Shown: one piece after another, positions 48,101 through 50,223 of the stretch | Position numbering within the stretch: the first letter of the stretch is position 1 | Layout: every line of letters starts with the position of its first letter | From: Ariolimax columbianus | Taxonomy: Eukaryota; Mollusca; Gastropoda; Stylommatophora; Arionidae | Direction of reading: 5' to 3' | DNA length: 64,000 bases | NCBI GenBank assembly: GCA_036924085.1 | Contig: JAVGWX010000013.1 | Span: 61,812,157-61,876,156 of the forward strand | Notes under the pieces: generated by a model | Seen by the model: only the letters and a program-made list of their open reading frames with translations | Database searches by the model: none | Told to the model about the DNA's origin: nothing | Made by a program: the position numbers and the translations under genes

Positions 48101-50223
48101 TGGGATACAACCCGATAGAAAGTGAGAAGACAAATACATAACACGACAGTGGGATACAACCCGATAGAAAGTGAGATGACAAAAGACAAATACATAACAC
48201 GACAGTGGGTTACAACCCGATAGAAAGTGAGACGACAAATACATAACACGACAGTGGGATACACCCCGATAGAAAGTGAGACGACAAATACATAACACGA
48301 CAGTGGGATACAACCCGATAGAAAGTGAGACGACAAATACATAACACGACAGTGGGATACAACCCGATAGAAAGTGAGACGACAAATACATAACACGACA
48401 GTGGGATACAACCCGATAGAAAGTGAGACGACAAATACATAACACGACAGTGGGATACAACCCGATAGAAAGTGAGACGACAAAAGAAGAAGGAGAAGAA
48501 GAAGACGTGTGTCAGGTCTCTTTACATGTTCAACATATTTTGTTTGCCTAATTTTTATTTACCTCTTTAATTGTTTTACCATTCCTAATCTCCTCATGGC
48601 CTCCTTATTTGTTCGCTTTTCCTTCCATGAAATGAGATCTGTCCTTCTGTACACCCACATATTAAAGGATTCACCTGTATCCATAACCTTATTGTTCATC
48701 GTCCATGTGTCTGCACCAAAGAGCAATGTTCAGTTCAGTTCAGTTCATCCTGTGACTCCCTGAGATCTTTGGGGCACCCCTGCTGACACCTCCCTAATTC
48801 GTCGCCATTCTTCTTCTTCTTCTTTCGTTCGCTTTAAAATATTGTCTTTATCTGTAATGTTGTCTCTTGTATAAACTTCCCTGTCTTTTGTAGTTCACAT
48901 ATAGGTCCATAAAGTTTCTCTTCCAGTCTTGTTTCTATGGGCCAGTGGGATTTTCTCTGAATATCATATTTGGGGCAGTTTTGTAGTATGTGCTCTGCTG
49001 TCTGGGGTGCCTGTCCGCATGTACACATGGCTGACTTGCCAATCTTCATTTTTGTGTACATGTGGCTGCGGAGTCGGTTGTGTCCTGTTCTAAGGTGCAA
49101 CACAACAGTTTGCTCTTGTCTTTTCATCTTATGGTAACCATCTGGTGTTCCTGTTGATGGCTTTCTGATTGATTTGATCAACCTTATGGTCTGTTCGTGT
49201 GTAACTGGCACATTTGGTGCCACTCCTCTGTGTTTGCGGTTGCTTTGTGTGCCTCATCGGGCCGTAACAGTGGTAACCTTAATAGCCACTTTCGGTCATG
49301 ATTGACTGTTGGATGATATGAATTGCTGGTAGACACAATTATATATTTATACTTAACTTTTGTTTTCTTTCTCCTTACAGTGTTGATCTTTATTAAACAC
49401 CGCTCCACTATGTAATTTAATTAGCTTTACTAAACACTGCCTCACTCTGTAATTTAATTAACTTTATTAAACACAGTCTCACTATGTAATTTAATTAGCT
49501 TTACTAAACAATGCCTCACTCTGTAATTTAATTAACTTTATTAAACACCGCTCCACTATGTAATTTAATTAGCTTTACTAAACAATGCCTCACTCTGTAA
49601 TTTAATAAACTTTACTAAACACAGTCTCACTATGTAATTTAATTAGCTTTACTAAACAATGCCTCACTCTGTAATTTAATTAACTTTACTAAACACAGTC
49701 TCACTATGTAATTTAATTAGCTTTACTAAACAATGCCTCCCTCTGTAATTTAATTAACTTTACTAAACACAGTCTCACTATGTAATTTAATTAGCTTTAC
49801 TAAACAATGCCTCCCTCTGTAATTTAATTAGCTTTACTAAACACAGTCTCACTATGTAATTTAATTAGCTTTACTAAACACAGTCTCATTCTGTAATTTA
49901 ATTAACTTTACTAAACACAGTCTCACTCTGTAATTTAATTAACTTTACTAAACACCGTCTCATTCTGTAATTTAATTAACTTTACTAAACACTATTCCAC
50001 TCAGTAATTTAATTAACTTTATTAAACACATTTCCACTGTGCGTGTTTGTTTCAGATAACTAGACTGATGGCCGTCTCCTGCGGAGGAATAATCAGCTTT
50101 AGCGTGATTGCAATCGTAATTGTCATCGTTGGAGTCATCGTATGCGCGTACCCCTTCAAGCCTAACAGGGTACTGCCCTCAGCAGAGGAGTCAAACAGCG
50201 TGTCCAATGGTCGATACCTTTGA
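8642..50223 (+). CDS. CD36-family (class B scavenger receptor-like) gene, 7 exons, 5' incomplete
   Basis: Seven exons join in one frame to 630 codons plus TGA, with intron phases 0,0,1,1,0,0. In order the protein shows a WNRKVYMYYW segment (CD36 proteins have a vYxxFxxFxxTN-like stretch here), the hallmark FVQRGPYVY at residues 32-40, an LGYD segment near 327-330 (WGYxDP in CD36), VYTC near 363, LSFFIEDLLR at 425-434 (LQFFSSDICR in CD36), SLPHM at 487-491 (SLPHF in CD36), IEPVTGRV at 514-521, LPVFW at 553-557, a membrane helix at about 579-605 and a 25-residue cytosolic tail. Family members are two-pass surface or lysosomal receptors for lipids, lipoproteins and microbial ligands. The exon for the N-terminal helix is missing. 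Unusual points are about 180 extra residues with six cysteines (exon 3) and loss of the usual downstream cysteine cluster. Family membership is strong; ligand and localisation are inference. Confidence 0.85.
8762..9270. mobile_element. Two abutting element D copies in opposite orientation
   Basis: A plus-oriented head (TTGTTG microsatellite at 8770-8805, then TTTTGTGTGCCCTGAAAA near 8833) is followed by three 37-bp units at about 8935-9035. A minus-oriented copy then runs from GGGAGGAAGACTAACGTCTG (about 9036) to a head ending CATTCATAAACAACAGCAAC near 9270. This lies in the first intron of the CD36-like gene. Confidence 0.65.
9290..10085. repeat. 49-bp minisatellite with a 245-bp higher-order unit
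   Basis: About 16 units of a 49-bp repeat (core GACCAGTAAGTCCACTT, ACACACACGCATC). Variants CTTT, CCAT, CTAT, CTTT, CCAT follow each other as a five-unit block at 9391-9635, which repeats at 9636-9880. The right end decays. No stop codon occurs in some frames, which creates long cysteine-rich open frames that are not genes. Confidence 0.95.
10270..10635 (+). mobile_element. SINE family A, diverged copy
   Basis: It carries the family blocks GGATCAAAGTGCTGAG, GCATGAGCTGTAGTGGTCAG, GGCTAAGGAGAAGGGATCG and GGTAGCGGAAG, with a degenerate purine tail. It is in the second part of intron 1 of the receptor gene. Confidence 0.75.
10722..11035 (-). mobile_element. Element D, minus copy with one to two 37-bp units
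   Basis: It starts GGAAGGAAGACTAACCTTTG, contains a 37-bp unit, then the body (GTAGTGAGCGACACGCAAGT, GCGCCTGGAGGACC) and the head GGGTGCACAAAAGAGTAAAC. It ends about 90 bp before the exon at 11126. Confidence 0.7.
11126..11281 (+). CDS. CD36-like receptor, exon 2 (GPYVY hallmark)
   Basis: The acceptor is CATCTCATTTTAG and the donor GTGAGT. Length is 156 nt, phase 0 to 0, 52 codons. It opens FVQRGPYVYMETVSKYNVSF, the most diagnostic segment of the CD36 family (family form: fveRGPYvYre). HVFDKEATE then matches the wHFDxExs region. Two cysteines (CATC) near its end are not typical of the family. It ends RVQDV, which joins the LTVVSPWYL of the next exon and resembles the family's DDxlTVxNPPxL. 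Confidence 0.9.
11341..12000 (-). mobile_element. LINE C-terminal fragment with CCHC-like motif
   Basis: The minus strand at about 11470-11700 gives KRWGYTDDDTCDCGAIQDP and HLMTCPNLQETC, the cysteine-histidine motif at the end of many Jockey-like LINE proteins. A second, shorter copy is at 12.75-12.97 kb. A 28-bp phrase (GTGTTTGTAAGCTGTTGTTT) is duplicated in tandem at 11357-11412. Confidence 0.7.
12105..12670 (-). mobile_element. Mariner-type transposon, internally deleted
   Basis: The minus strand starts near 12660 with MADNTVRTCMEQRVVMKFVV, the N-terminal helix-turn-helix region, and after a deletion shows VGDDPVLLLQDNAR, LGWEVL, NPPYSTDIALSDNYLFGFLK, the catalytic-domain end with the second and third aspartates. 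A typical transposase is about 340 residues, so most of the middle is gone. GTTCAAGTCAAACCGGGACT at 12118 looks like a terminal repeat; its partner was not found. Confidence 0.75.
12740..13150 (-). mobile_element. LINE C-terminal fragment, second copy of the 11.4-kb type
   Basis: The minus strand reads KRLGCTNDDTCDCAAIQDPD and LMICPNIQETC, matching the 11.4-11.7 kb fragment residue for residue in most positions, with different decay. Confidence 0.7.
13205..13445 (+). mobile_element. tRNA-derived SINE
   Basis: It has an A-box-like GTGGCGAAGTGGTCTAGCC at 13215 and a B-box GGTTCGAATTC at 13259-13269. The head resembles the copy at 61-130. The body continues to about 13440. No valid cloverleaf is formed. 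Confidence 0.6.
13446..13992. other. No gene recognised
   Basis: Intron 2 sequence of the CD36-like gene with no recognised exon, element or RNA gene. Confidence 0.4.
14006..14363 (-). mobile_element. SINE family A with target-site duplication
   Basis: A reverse-oriented full copy with a TTC tail at its left. It is flanked by AAATAAAGTTTCT (13993-14005) and AAAGGAAGTTTCT (14364-14376), which agree at 11 of 13 bases. It inserted into intron 2. Confidence 0.85.
14377..15160. other. No gene recognised; diverged repeat traces
   Basis: Between 14500 and 14660 the phrases AGGGAGCGA and GGTGAAACATAC/GGGGAAACATAC recur, with GATCA, suggesting very old 37-bp-type repeats. A C-rich tract follows at 14660-14710. 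The 111-codon frame at 14718-15053 has no motif I recognise and no splice context. Confidence 0.4.
15165..15492 (-). mobile_element. SINE family A, diverged copy
   Basis: It carries the TTC tail, TTCGTTCTCAATCTC, GATATTTGCACCTTTCGGTC and CATCCGACTTCAGC blocks, with many substitutions elsewhere. Confidence 0.8.
15700..16500 (-). mobile_element. LINE RT fragment with FADD box and C-terminal zinc finger
   Basis: The minus strand shows LVFADDCALNSNSEQNM at about 16340-16390, FGLTINAKKTEVM, NKFTYLGSTLS, DDEVASRIARASVSFGRMRS, WERRGIS and HACERL. A shifted frame near 15770-15860 gives MCPLCSRCFRARIGLFSH, the C2H2-like finger that ends this LINE family. Frame breaks make it inactive. Left of 15700 no feature is seen for about 200 bp. 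Confidence 0.8.
16501..17182. other. No gene recognised; C-run
   Basis: 16490-16660 matches 32.15-32.30 kb (GTTAATCGCCTCTTACGACAT-like, TCTTGTCCTTGTCATACACA), a shared dispersed tail. A poly-C tract lies at 16819-16832. The remainder is AT-rich and leads into the acceptor of exon 3. Confidence 0.5.
17183..18071 (+). CDS. CD36-like receptor, exon 3 with six-cysteine insert
   Basis: The acceptor is TTTCTTCTTTAG and the donor GTAAGA. Length is 889 nt, phase 0 to 1, 296 full codons (residues 84-379). The start LTVVSPWYL and the end (LHSFL at 305-309, LALGYD at 325-330, GLLESKW at 344-350, VYTC, NINNN) line up with CD36. CD36 covers this stretch with about 115 residues, so about 180 are extra. 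The extra part holds cysteines at 217/225, 241/250 and 267/275, spaced C-x7-C, C-x8-C and C-x7-C. Sequons NLT, NFS, NVT and NQS fit a glycosylated ectodomain. No other domain is recognised in the insert. An earlier AG at 17141-17142 is a possible alternative acceptor but gives a frame with a stop. Confidence 0.8.
18165..18440 (-). repeat. Dispersed repeat G, inverted partner of 52.14-52.40 kb
   Basis: GAGGTGTGACCTCCTTTGTT, TTTTTTGGCAGGCGAAAATC and CTTGCCAGGTCAATC appear in reverse complement at 52.26-52.36 kb. No coding capacity is seen. 18440-18800 holds nothing recognised beyond AT-rich sequence. Confidence 0.6.
18805..19150 (+). mobile_element. tRNA-derived SINE, family B, single-unit body
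   Basis: The head GGGGGACTCAGTGGTCTCGA and B-box-like GTGTTCGAATCACG (18861-18874) are followed by CTGATCTCTGGGTAGTGAGA (once), CACGTTAAAAATTCC and TTTGTTAAGAGCAGCTATAG. The sibling at 42.86 kb has the middle phrase expanded about 18-fold. Confidence 0.75.
19151..19420 (+). mobile_element. Element D, plus copy without array
   Basis: It carries the head (TTTTACTCTTTTCGTGCGCTCC), the body (CGAGCGTGCTGATGAATGTG, TGTGCTATGCTTGGC) and ends GGTGAGGGTCTGGACC. It is broken there by the neighbouring SINE-A remnant. Confidence 0.65.
19424..20555 (-). mobile_element. SINE family A copy split by a solo LTR
   Basis: The left part at 19424-19526 (TTCTTCTTC tail to GTTGTTTCG) and the right part at 20488-20555 (TTTACAGTTTGCCTGCGATA onward) are continuous in other copies, for example 26755-26790. 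The 961 bases between are an LTR plus a duplicated CTAG. Confidence 0.8.
19531..20483 (-). mobile_element. Solo LTR, 953 bp, with CTAG duplication
   Basis: It begins TGAAACAG and ends CTGTTACA. Flanks are CTAG at 19527-19530 and CTAG at 20484-20487, a four-base duplication. The reverse complement aligns with 5598-6542. A GA-rich stretch lies at 19893-19930. No internal genes are present, so it is a recombined solo LTR. Confidence 0.8.
20556..21632. repeat. 37-bp minisatellite array (element D type), about 29 units
   Basis: The unit is roughly CTGATCAGTACATTTTGCCT followed by GACCCTGACTAACATGT. Many neighbouring units alternate between GATCAGTATATTTTCCC and GGTCAGTACATTTTGCC forms, giving a 74-bp dimer in the middle. 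It ends GACCAGACGTAAATCTTCC, the element D terminus. No D head lies next to it. Confidence 0.95.
21640..21790 (+). mobile_element. SINE body plus CR1-like 3' tail
   Basis: TTTGAGTCTTTTAAGATGGA (the shared SINE body) runs into GATTCTGTAGAGTC at 21735-21748 and CTAAACCAGTATAAAGACGT, the CR1-like 3' terminus. Confidence 0.6.
22000..22350 (-). mobile_element. CR1-like LINE 3' end
   Basis: The minus strand matches the 3' end of the 39.6-42.3 kb element: the hairpin GACTCTGTAGAGTC at 22042-22055, then the C-terminal coding region (NAFKN-like and NALP-like residues) in decayed form. It ends about 40 bp before exon 4. 21791-21999 shows nothing recognised. Confidence 0.7.
22387..22623 (+). CDS. CD36-like receptor, exon 4
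   Basis: The acceptor is CTTTCAATCCGCAG and the donor GTAAGT. Length is 237 nt, phase 1 to 1 (residues 380-458). It reads EFNNSWSSPNG, TDFVSQCALATC, LSFFIEDLLRVTHFML, then IRGVKVFRYEM. CD36 has WESHC at the first cysteine (kept here as SQC, residue 410), LQFFSSDICR (second cysteine replaced by leucine) and LKGIPVYRF. Two further cysteines (415 and 418) are new. The exon sits between two fragments of the same LINE family in the same orientation. Confidence 0.85.
22700..23405 (-). mobile_element. CR1-like LINE, N-terminal RT and linker region, decayed
   Basis: The minus strand at 22738-22962 reads KLDRLKVDKCSGQDGIHPKL and related residues, as in the element at 41.1-41.3 kb. 23050-23400 matches the linker between endonuclease and RT. 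Stops and deletions are frequent. Confidence 0.75.
23407..24503 (+). mobile_element. Solo-LTR-like element
   Basis: It begins TGTGACAG and ends GCTGTTACA, and aligns with the other three LTR copies (AACAGCAGGTAATAG region, TATATAGCGACTGGCC, CCAGCCTGCT). The flanks CTTG and ATTG differ at one base. Confidence 0.6.
24555..24895 (+). mobile_element. Element D head and body
   Basis: A GTTGTT/GCTGTT microsatellite (24564-24628) leads into GAATGCACGCAATGAGTAGG, TTTTTTGTGCGCCCTGAAAA and CCGAGCGTGCTGATGTAGG. This is the most complete head in the window and runs directly into the array that follows. Confidence 0.7.
24896..26392. repeat. 37-bp minisatellite array of element D, about 40 units
   Basis: Units are of the form CTGACCAGTATGTTGTGCCTG, ACCCAGACTAACATGT in the left half. 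In the right half the GTTTAACCAGCATGTTCTGC form takes over and is nearly uniform. It ends GACCAGAAG. It is the same repeat as at 20.6 kb but a different sequence subtype. Confidence 0.95.
26400..26655 (-). mobile_element. LINE RNase H fragment interrupted by SINE A
   Basis: The minus strand reads AVFLGDAMSVLQALKNDKL, then LQRIPSLWIISGTETADRFR, matching LINE RNase H (DAxSxLxAL; WIPxHCGxxGNExAD). The active site is degraded (HCGI to WIIS). The part before AVFLGD resumes on the other side of the SINE at 27034. Confidence 0.75.
26656..27021 (-). mobile_element. SINE family A with 12-bp target-site duplication
   Basis: A full-length reverse copy with a TTC tail. ATACTGCCTTCT is repeated exactly at 26644-26655 and 27022-27033. 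The host is a LINE RNase H fragment. Confidence 0.9.
27034..27535. other. No gene recognised
   Basis: AT-rich intron 4 sequence after the remaining few codons of the RNase H fragment. No exon carrying the CD36 cysteine cluster was found here. Confidence 0.4.
27540..27830. repeat. Degenerate tandem repeat of about 60 bp, about five units
   Basis: Repeated phrases are GGAATGCCTTCTACC, CTGCATGGTGGATCTCCACA and TGTAAGCCTACCTTG, with indels between units. Confidence 0.75.
27850..28800 (-). mobile_element. Penelope-like element, 3' part with GIY-YIG endonuclease
   Basis: The minus strand from about 28790 reads IYSIICRHCGMTYIGETGME, LTGRFRQHLNYIRP and, after one frame shift, RFALENRLISSTGCLQPHGI. 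These are the GIY-YIG nuclease motifs (YIG, the arginine of the RF.QH stretch, the glutamate of ENRLI) and the usual C-terminus of Penelope-like retroelements. No RT domain is present, so it is 5'-truncated. The left flank at 27925-27960 has the conserved ACCTACGTTAC...TCATCAGG segment also seen at 44.54 kb. A G-run lies at 28251-28261. Confidence 0.8.
28788..29099 (-). mobile_element. SINE family A, rearranged copy
   Basis: The phrase ACACATCCG(A/T)CTTC occurs twice (about 28816 and 28880), so parts of two copies are fused. The right part continues through CTTCGATCCCTTCTC and GTGTTATCCAAGATCACC. Confidence 0.7.
29100..29395. repeat. Dispersed repeat with a perfect 10-bp hairpin
   Basis: CACAGGGACA, AA, TGTCCCTGTG at 29145-29166 is a perfect inverted repeat. 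The same segment is present, degenerate and tripled, at 31.12-31.26 kb. From 29280 the shared SINE body (TTAATAGACTCAAACACTA) follows. Confidence 0.65.
29571..29728 (+). CDS. CD36-like receptor, exon 5
   Basis: The acceptor is TGTTTTTCTGTAG and the donor GTATGT. Length is 158 nt, phase 1 to 0 (residues 459-511). It reads NTFGKSSKLKVADGFQNMTD, then YLSWASLPHMAGS. CD36 has GVLDISxCxxGxPVYISLPHF here, so GFQNMTD...LSWASLPHM is the counterpart. The four cysteines CD36 carries in the segment between YRF and SLPHF are all absent, and that loop is shorter. Sequons NMT and NKS are present. A long pyrimidine tract starts about 40 bp after the donor. Confidence 0.85.
29768..30237. repeat. TTC/TTCTTT microsatellite, about 470 bp
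   Basis: Almost pure pyrimidine on the plus strand: TTC runs broken by TTT, TCC and TTCTA. It abuts a reverse SINE-A remnant at 30238, whose GAA tail faces this way, so it is most simply an expanded SINE tail. The poly-Ser, poly-Phe and poly-Glu open frames over it are artefacts. Confidence 0.95.
30238..30545 (-). mobile_element. SINE family A, old copy
   Basis: GTGTCGTAGTTTACAGTGAG, GGTATCTGCGCCTATCGG and CCCGGTTTCAGCACC match the family with about one change in six. The right part is poorly preserved. Confidence 0.7.
30546..31110. other. Mostly unrecognised; short LINE trace at the right
   Basis: At 31055-31115 the plus strand reads MSRKTMLINSIFIPTLS, the RT thumb segment also seen on the minus strand at 60.65-60.70 kb. 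The rest has no recognised feature. Confidence 0.4.
31115..31330. repeat. Tandem repeat of about 55 bp, three units
   Basis: CTTAGTCGACCTGTACTTCTACAG...TGTCCCTGTGCATGTCC occurs three times. This is the hairpin segment of the 29.1-kb repeat, tripled. Confidence 0.75.
31340..32117 (+). mobile_element. LINE RNase H and C-terminal domain
   Basis: The frame at 31377-31769 reads FRAEAEALKAAAELVIQD, VFLADAAPELAAL, IQWIPSHCNIEGNEAADKL. It retains the glutamate (E in FRAEAEAL) and WIPSHC...GNEAAD parts of RNase H. After a frame break at 31770, 31780-32117 reads REEQVIIFRLRTGHNRLKSH, CPCGKHIMTVEHILQSC, the terminal cysteine-histidine motif. A near copy is at 59.66-60.20 kb. The LINE 5' part is missing. 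Confidence 0.85.
32140..32335 (+). repeat. Shared SINE/tail body
   Basis: CACTAGAGCAAAGTAGACC, GGCGCCATCTATGCTGCTCT and TCTTGTCCTTGTCATACACA match 16.48-16.66 kb. Confidence 0.6.
32336..34190 (+). mobile_element. LINE RT C-terminal fragment carrying an in-frame minisatellite
   Basis: The fragment starts EMRCLRKTSNVTR (about 32375-32415), then the 33-bp array, and continues RDRIRNEDVRRKVEA, IKWFGHIMRM (about 33920-33945). After one frame shift it reads NHGRPRTRWIGNVADI, HGMATTSAT. The same family is on the minus strand at 60.23-60.90 kb, which lacks the array. No catalytic residues are in this part. Confidence 0.8.
32404..33822. repeat. 33-bp minisatellite, 43 units, multiple of 3
   Basis: The unit is AACGTAACTAGGGGAGACAG + ACGGAACACAATC, repeated 43 times without an indel. 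The few variants are single bases (GTAACC, ATAACT, ATCGAC). In the plus-strand LINE frame the unit encodes NVTRGDRRNTI. Three of six frames stay open throughout, which creates open frames over 540 codons on both strands. Confidence 0.97.
34191..34762 (+). mobile_element. LINE RT fragment split by SINE A
   Basis: The plus strand reads DLQINRKKTQFLLNTSC, EMRFQDEPFE up to 34309 and continues after the SINE with NVNLYIYLD (the YLG box, decayed). Together this is the normal IN.KKT...YLG segment. Confidence 0.65.
34310..34700 (+). mobile_element. SINE family A with 8-bp target-site duplication
   Basis: A full-length copy from GGGATCAAGATGCTGAGCAG to a long GAA tail (34655-34700). CTTTCGAA is repeated at 34302-34309 and 34701-34708. 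Confidence 0.9.
34863..35054 (+). CDS. CD36-like receptor, exon 6
   Basis: The acceptor is AAAACTGTTTCAG and the donor GTGAGT. Length is 192 nt, phase 0 to 0, 64 codons (residues 512-575). It reads IIIEPVTGRVWKRNIKLQWN, then GRNISVTELPLPVFWTERV. CD36 has [20 protein letters not shown], then IVPILWLNE. This is one of the best conserved segments, including the EPxTG motif and the VxxW pair. NIS is a possible glycosylation site. Confidence 0.9.
35150..35650. repeat. 29-bp minisatellite, about 17 units
   Basis: The unit is GAACTCCGTAGAATCCTAGC + ACAGTGCAC, with CGTA, CATA and TGTA variants, in the last intron of the receptor gene about 100 bp after the donor. A TTTAG run lies at 35063-35090. Confidence 0.95.
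35805..36045 (+). mobile_element. tRNA-derived SINE (type of 49-275)
   Basis: An A-box-like CAGTGGTCGAGAGGTAAGG is followed by a degenerate B-box region (GCTAGGGTTAGAGCTCC) and the body CCAGTCGTCTCGACATCATC, TTGCCATTGGCG, GAGAGTGGGGTTGA, also seen at 55.73-55.80 kb. Confidence 0.6.
36061..36515. repeat. 65-bp minisatellite, seven units, in a LINE 3' end
   Basis: The unit starts GAAGAGGACCACATTGTCAT and ends GTGGCTGATCAAACCAATC. It corresponds to the end of the LINE protein and its stop region. The sister fragment at 63.40-63.95 kb has exactly one unit in the same place. Confidence 0.95.
37442..37835 (-). mobile_element. SINE family A inserted in the LINE
   Basis: A full-length reverse copy with a TTC tail (37447-37490). 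It separates the FFNLRRLQ and KICKLLFADD segments of the host LINE. A target duplication could not be fixed with confidence. Confidence 0.85.
37952..38205 (-). mobile_element. tRNA-derived SINE, family C, with exact 15-bp target-site duplication
   Basis: Read on the minus strand, GTGGCCTAGTGGTTAA (A-box, 38181-38196) and GGTTCGATCCC (B-box, 38141-38151) form a tRNA-like promoter, and the element ends in a poly-A (plus-strand T run at 37952-37968). TCCTTCTTTGCACAT is repeated exactly at 37937-37951 and 38206-38220. A second copy is at 58.20-58.46 kb. The exact duplication suggests a recent insertion. Confidence 0.92.
38490..39335 (+). mobile_element. RTE-type LINE, second copy with FADD
   Basis: It reads KIRGRTITNLRFADDVDGLA at about 38500-38560, then ELQEWVRRLDETAVDYCMEI, DRFKYLGSIVSDEGSKWEML. 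It loses frame at about 38870 where copy 1 has three more bases, and continues with TVKRRKLAWYGHISKSNG near 39065. Same family as 1590-2370. Catalytic aspartates are present but the frame is broken. Confidence 0.85.
39230..39455. repeat. Degenerate repeats of about 60 bp, four units, in the RTE 3' end
   Basis: CACTCAGACCTGCAGA...GTCGACCAAGAACTACT recurs four times with indels. The single version lies in the RTE coding end (GGGAGGACA to GATGGC) of copy 1. Confidence 0.6.
39456..39640. other. No gene recognised
   Basis: Short unclassified stretch between the RTE copy and the CR1-like LINE terminus. Confidence 0.4.
39641..42295 (-). mobile_element. CR1-like LINE with endonuclease and RT, nearly full coding region
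   Basis: Reading on the minus strand: endonuclease end VIGVCYRCPSSQ, LLLMGDFNFPEIKWD (42040-42130), ILDLVFTTEENM, SSDHQIIRWDL (41830-41940); linker; RT with VDKCPGQDGIHPKLLFE, PVSLTSIVCKLLESI, SQHGFTRGRSCLTNL, IYLDFAKAFDRVPHQRL, GVPQGSVLGPILFLIYINDL, AKFADDTKLCSSV (about 40490-40530) and the C-terminus LEYCVQVWSPYQRG. The catalytic FADD is intact. Small frame shifts near 40290, 40900 and 41970 break it. A C-run at 42263-42279 marks the truncated 5' edge. The 3' end carries the hairpin at 39667-39680. Confidence 0.9.
42296..42700 (+). mobile_element. LINE 5' traces and dispersed repeat H
   Basis: 42450-42510 translates to MFGTWNIHILVDSLQ, the start of an RTE-type endonuclease (GTWNVRTL). 42530-42700 matches the repeat at 3.10-3.25 kb. 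42700-42850 shows nothing recognised. Confidence 0.5.
42855..43690 (+). mobile_element. tRNA-derived SINE, family B, with expanded internal repeat
   Basis: The head GTGGGGACTCGGTGGTCTTGA and B-box GGGTTCGAATCACGG (42911-42925) match the copy at 18805. After CTTCTGGTACAAATTCC a 28-bp unit is repeated, and the element then resumes with CACGTTAAGAATTCCC and TTTGTTAAGAGCAGCTATAA. About 480 bp were gained relative to the sibling copies. Confidence 0.9.
42970..43495. repeat. 28-bp minisatellite inside the SINE, about 18 units
   Basis: The unit is CCTGATCTCTGGGCAGTGAG + ATCGGGCC, with GGTAGT/GGCAGT and CGGGCT/TGGGGCC variants. The 203-codon minus frame (SLPRDQ repeats) is a by-product. Confidence 0.95.
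43691..43806 (+). mobile_element. Shared SINE body plus CR1-like 3' tail
   Basis: AGTGTTTGAGTCTATTAAGA, then CTTCTAAACCAGTATTAAGA. Same fusion as at 21.64-21.79 and 57.65-57.80 kb. Confidence 0.65.
43822..43990 (+). mobile_element. Mariner-type transposase N-terminal fragment
   Basis: The plus strand reads IHRLICEVCDGNAMSDTMVR, NWIKTFNERHENMHDEA, matching the second helix-turn-helix of SETMAR-like mariner transposases (EIHRQ...MSDxxVRKWVRxFKDGRxNVHDEA). It is followed by unrelated sequence, so only the DNA-binding part survives. Confidence 0.75.
44230..44490 (+). mobile_element. LINE 3' terminus with GAT tail
   Basis: The plus strand reads GKQGRGRPRRRWTQGI, AKVLKMIATEAGVMARD, then ATFCKRRAT and a GATGATGATG tail near 44475. 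This is the arginine-rich C-terminus and microsatellite tail of RTE-like LINEs. 43991-44229 has no recognised feature. Confidence 0.7.
44500..44640 (-). mobile_element. Penelope-like terminal segment
   Basis: ACAAAACCTACGTTACGAC and TCTTCATCAGGGACAACGAAC match the 27.92-27.97 kb Penelope flank. On the minus strand this has the CTGATGA (44561-44567) and GTAAC (44543-44547) arrangement discussed under findings. Confidence 0.6.
44680..45290 (+). mobile_element. LINE 5'-region repeat and RTE 3' end
   Basis: 44725-44910 (AACAAAGATGGCGC, TTAGTTCATTATGGAT, GGAATTCACACTAGTCGACG) matches 55.19-55.35 kb. 44950-45115 has three units of about 57 bp (TTAGAGAGAAACGTT, GATCGGTCT). 45140-45285 matches the RTE 3' terminus at 2240-2370 (AAAGAATGGACCAATCTC to ACCTGACTTGA). 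Confidence 0.65.
45298..45535. other. Unrecognised; short open frame
   Basis: A 62-codon plus frame has no motif I recognise. No splice or repeat evidence decides its nature. Confidence 0.25.
45539..45896 (+). mobile_element. SINE family A, AAGCC-tailed copy
   Basis: A near-consensus copy from GGGATCAAGATGCTGAGCAG to GAACGAAGCCAAGCCAAG. Flanks GACCACTGTC and GACCGATGTC share 8 of 10 bases, a possible target duplication. Confidence 0.9.
45897..46142 (-). pseudogene. Unrecognised protein-like fragment with one stop
   Basis: On the minus strand an ATG in good context (CCAAAAATGG) at 46142 opens about 80 codons: MEDVSTSRDINGDVIFLLRL, then RCADEMAKEIFLVLRYIG, an in-frame TAG, and ARIEVFKKECEDSIIKAIL. 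It runs into the SINE at 45896. The composition is protein-like and helical. I do not recognise the family; it could be a transposon protein or a degraded host exon. Confidence 0.3.
46230..47205 (+). mobile_element. CR1-like LINE, plus copy, 5'-truncated and rearranged
   Basis: Pieces match the 39.6-42.3 kb element: EEYSEWCEVKSG, then a jump (deletion of the VPQGS to FADD part) to DKIRDWSVKWQMEFNIDKRT, VIHVGRSNMEHNYRMGENN. A piece near 46600-46680 is inverted, followed by LEYCVQ...IQKRVTKLIVGFQNY and the 3' hairpin GACTCTGATGAGTC at 47158-47171. Confidence 0.8.
47337..47505. repeat. 42-bp tandem repeat, four units
   Basis: The unit is CTACTGCCCTTGCCATACGG + CGTCACAGAGAGGCGGGATGTC, alternating CGTCAC and CGTCGC. 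The length is a multiple of three, so open frames run through it. Confidence 0.95.
47635..48483. repeat. 49-bp minisatellite, about 17 units
   Basis: The unit is GACAAATACATAACACGACA, GTGGGATACAACCCGATAGA, AAGTGAGAC. Three units carry an additional AAAGACAA block. The sequence is unrelated to the 49-bp array at 9.3 kb. The long minus-strand frames over it (up to 338 codons) are artefacts. Confidence 0.95.
48505..48745 (-). mobile_element. LINE RT C-terminal fragment
   Basis: The minus strand reads LFGADTWTMNNKVMDTGESF, NMWVYRRTDLISWKEKRTNK, KYVEHVKR, the standard sequence after the RT core of an Ingi/R1-like LINE, in one frame. Confidence 0.75.
48820..49382 (-). mobile_element. LINE C-terminal domain
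   Basis: The minus strand reads KRQEQTVVLHLRTGHNRLRS, CTCGQAPQTAEHILQNCPKY, matching the end of the LINE at 31.8-32.1 kb. No RNase H is visible upstream of it. Confidence 0.8.
49383..50045. repeat. 37-bp AT-rich minisatellite, about 18 units, next to an exon
   Basis: The unit is TGTAATTTAATTAGCTTTAC + TAAACAATGCCTCACTC. Units alternate (TATGTAATTTAATTAGC / TCTGTAATTTAATTAAC), giving a 74-bp dimer. The last unit ends 10 bp before the acceptor of the terminal receptor exon. Confidence 0.95.
50056..50223 (+). CDS. CD36-like receptor, terminal exon (membrane helix and tail)
   Basis: The acceptor is CGTGTTTGTTTCAG. The frame is phase 0, 55 codons then TGA at 50221. It reads ITRLMAVSCGGIIS, FSVIAIVIVIVGVIVCAY, FKPNRV, then a polar tail ending NGRYL. 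This is the C-terminal membrane helix (about residues 579-605) and short cytosolic tail expected of the family. Cysteines at 584 and 605 flank the helix, where CD36 has palmitoylated cysteines. No AATAAA was seen in the next few hundred bases. Confidence 0.85.
   Translation: MTRLMAVSCGGIISFSVIAIVIVIVGVIVCAYPFKPNRVLPSAEESNSVSNGRYL

Noticed and set aside
47444..48483. 338-codon and 225-codon hydrophobic frames on the minus strand
   Set aside because: They follow the 49-bp array at 47.6-48.5 kb in several frames and have no non-repetitive part that looks like protein.
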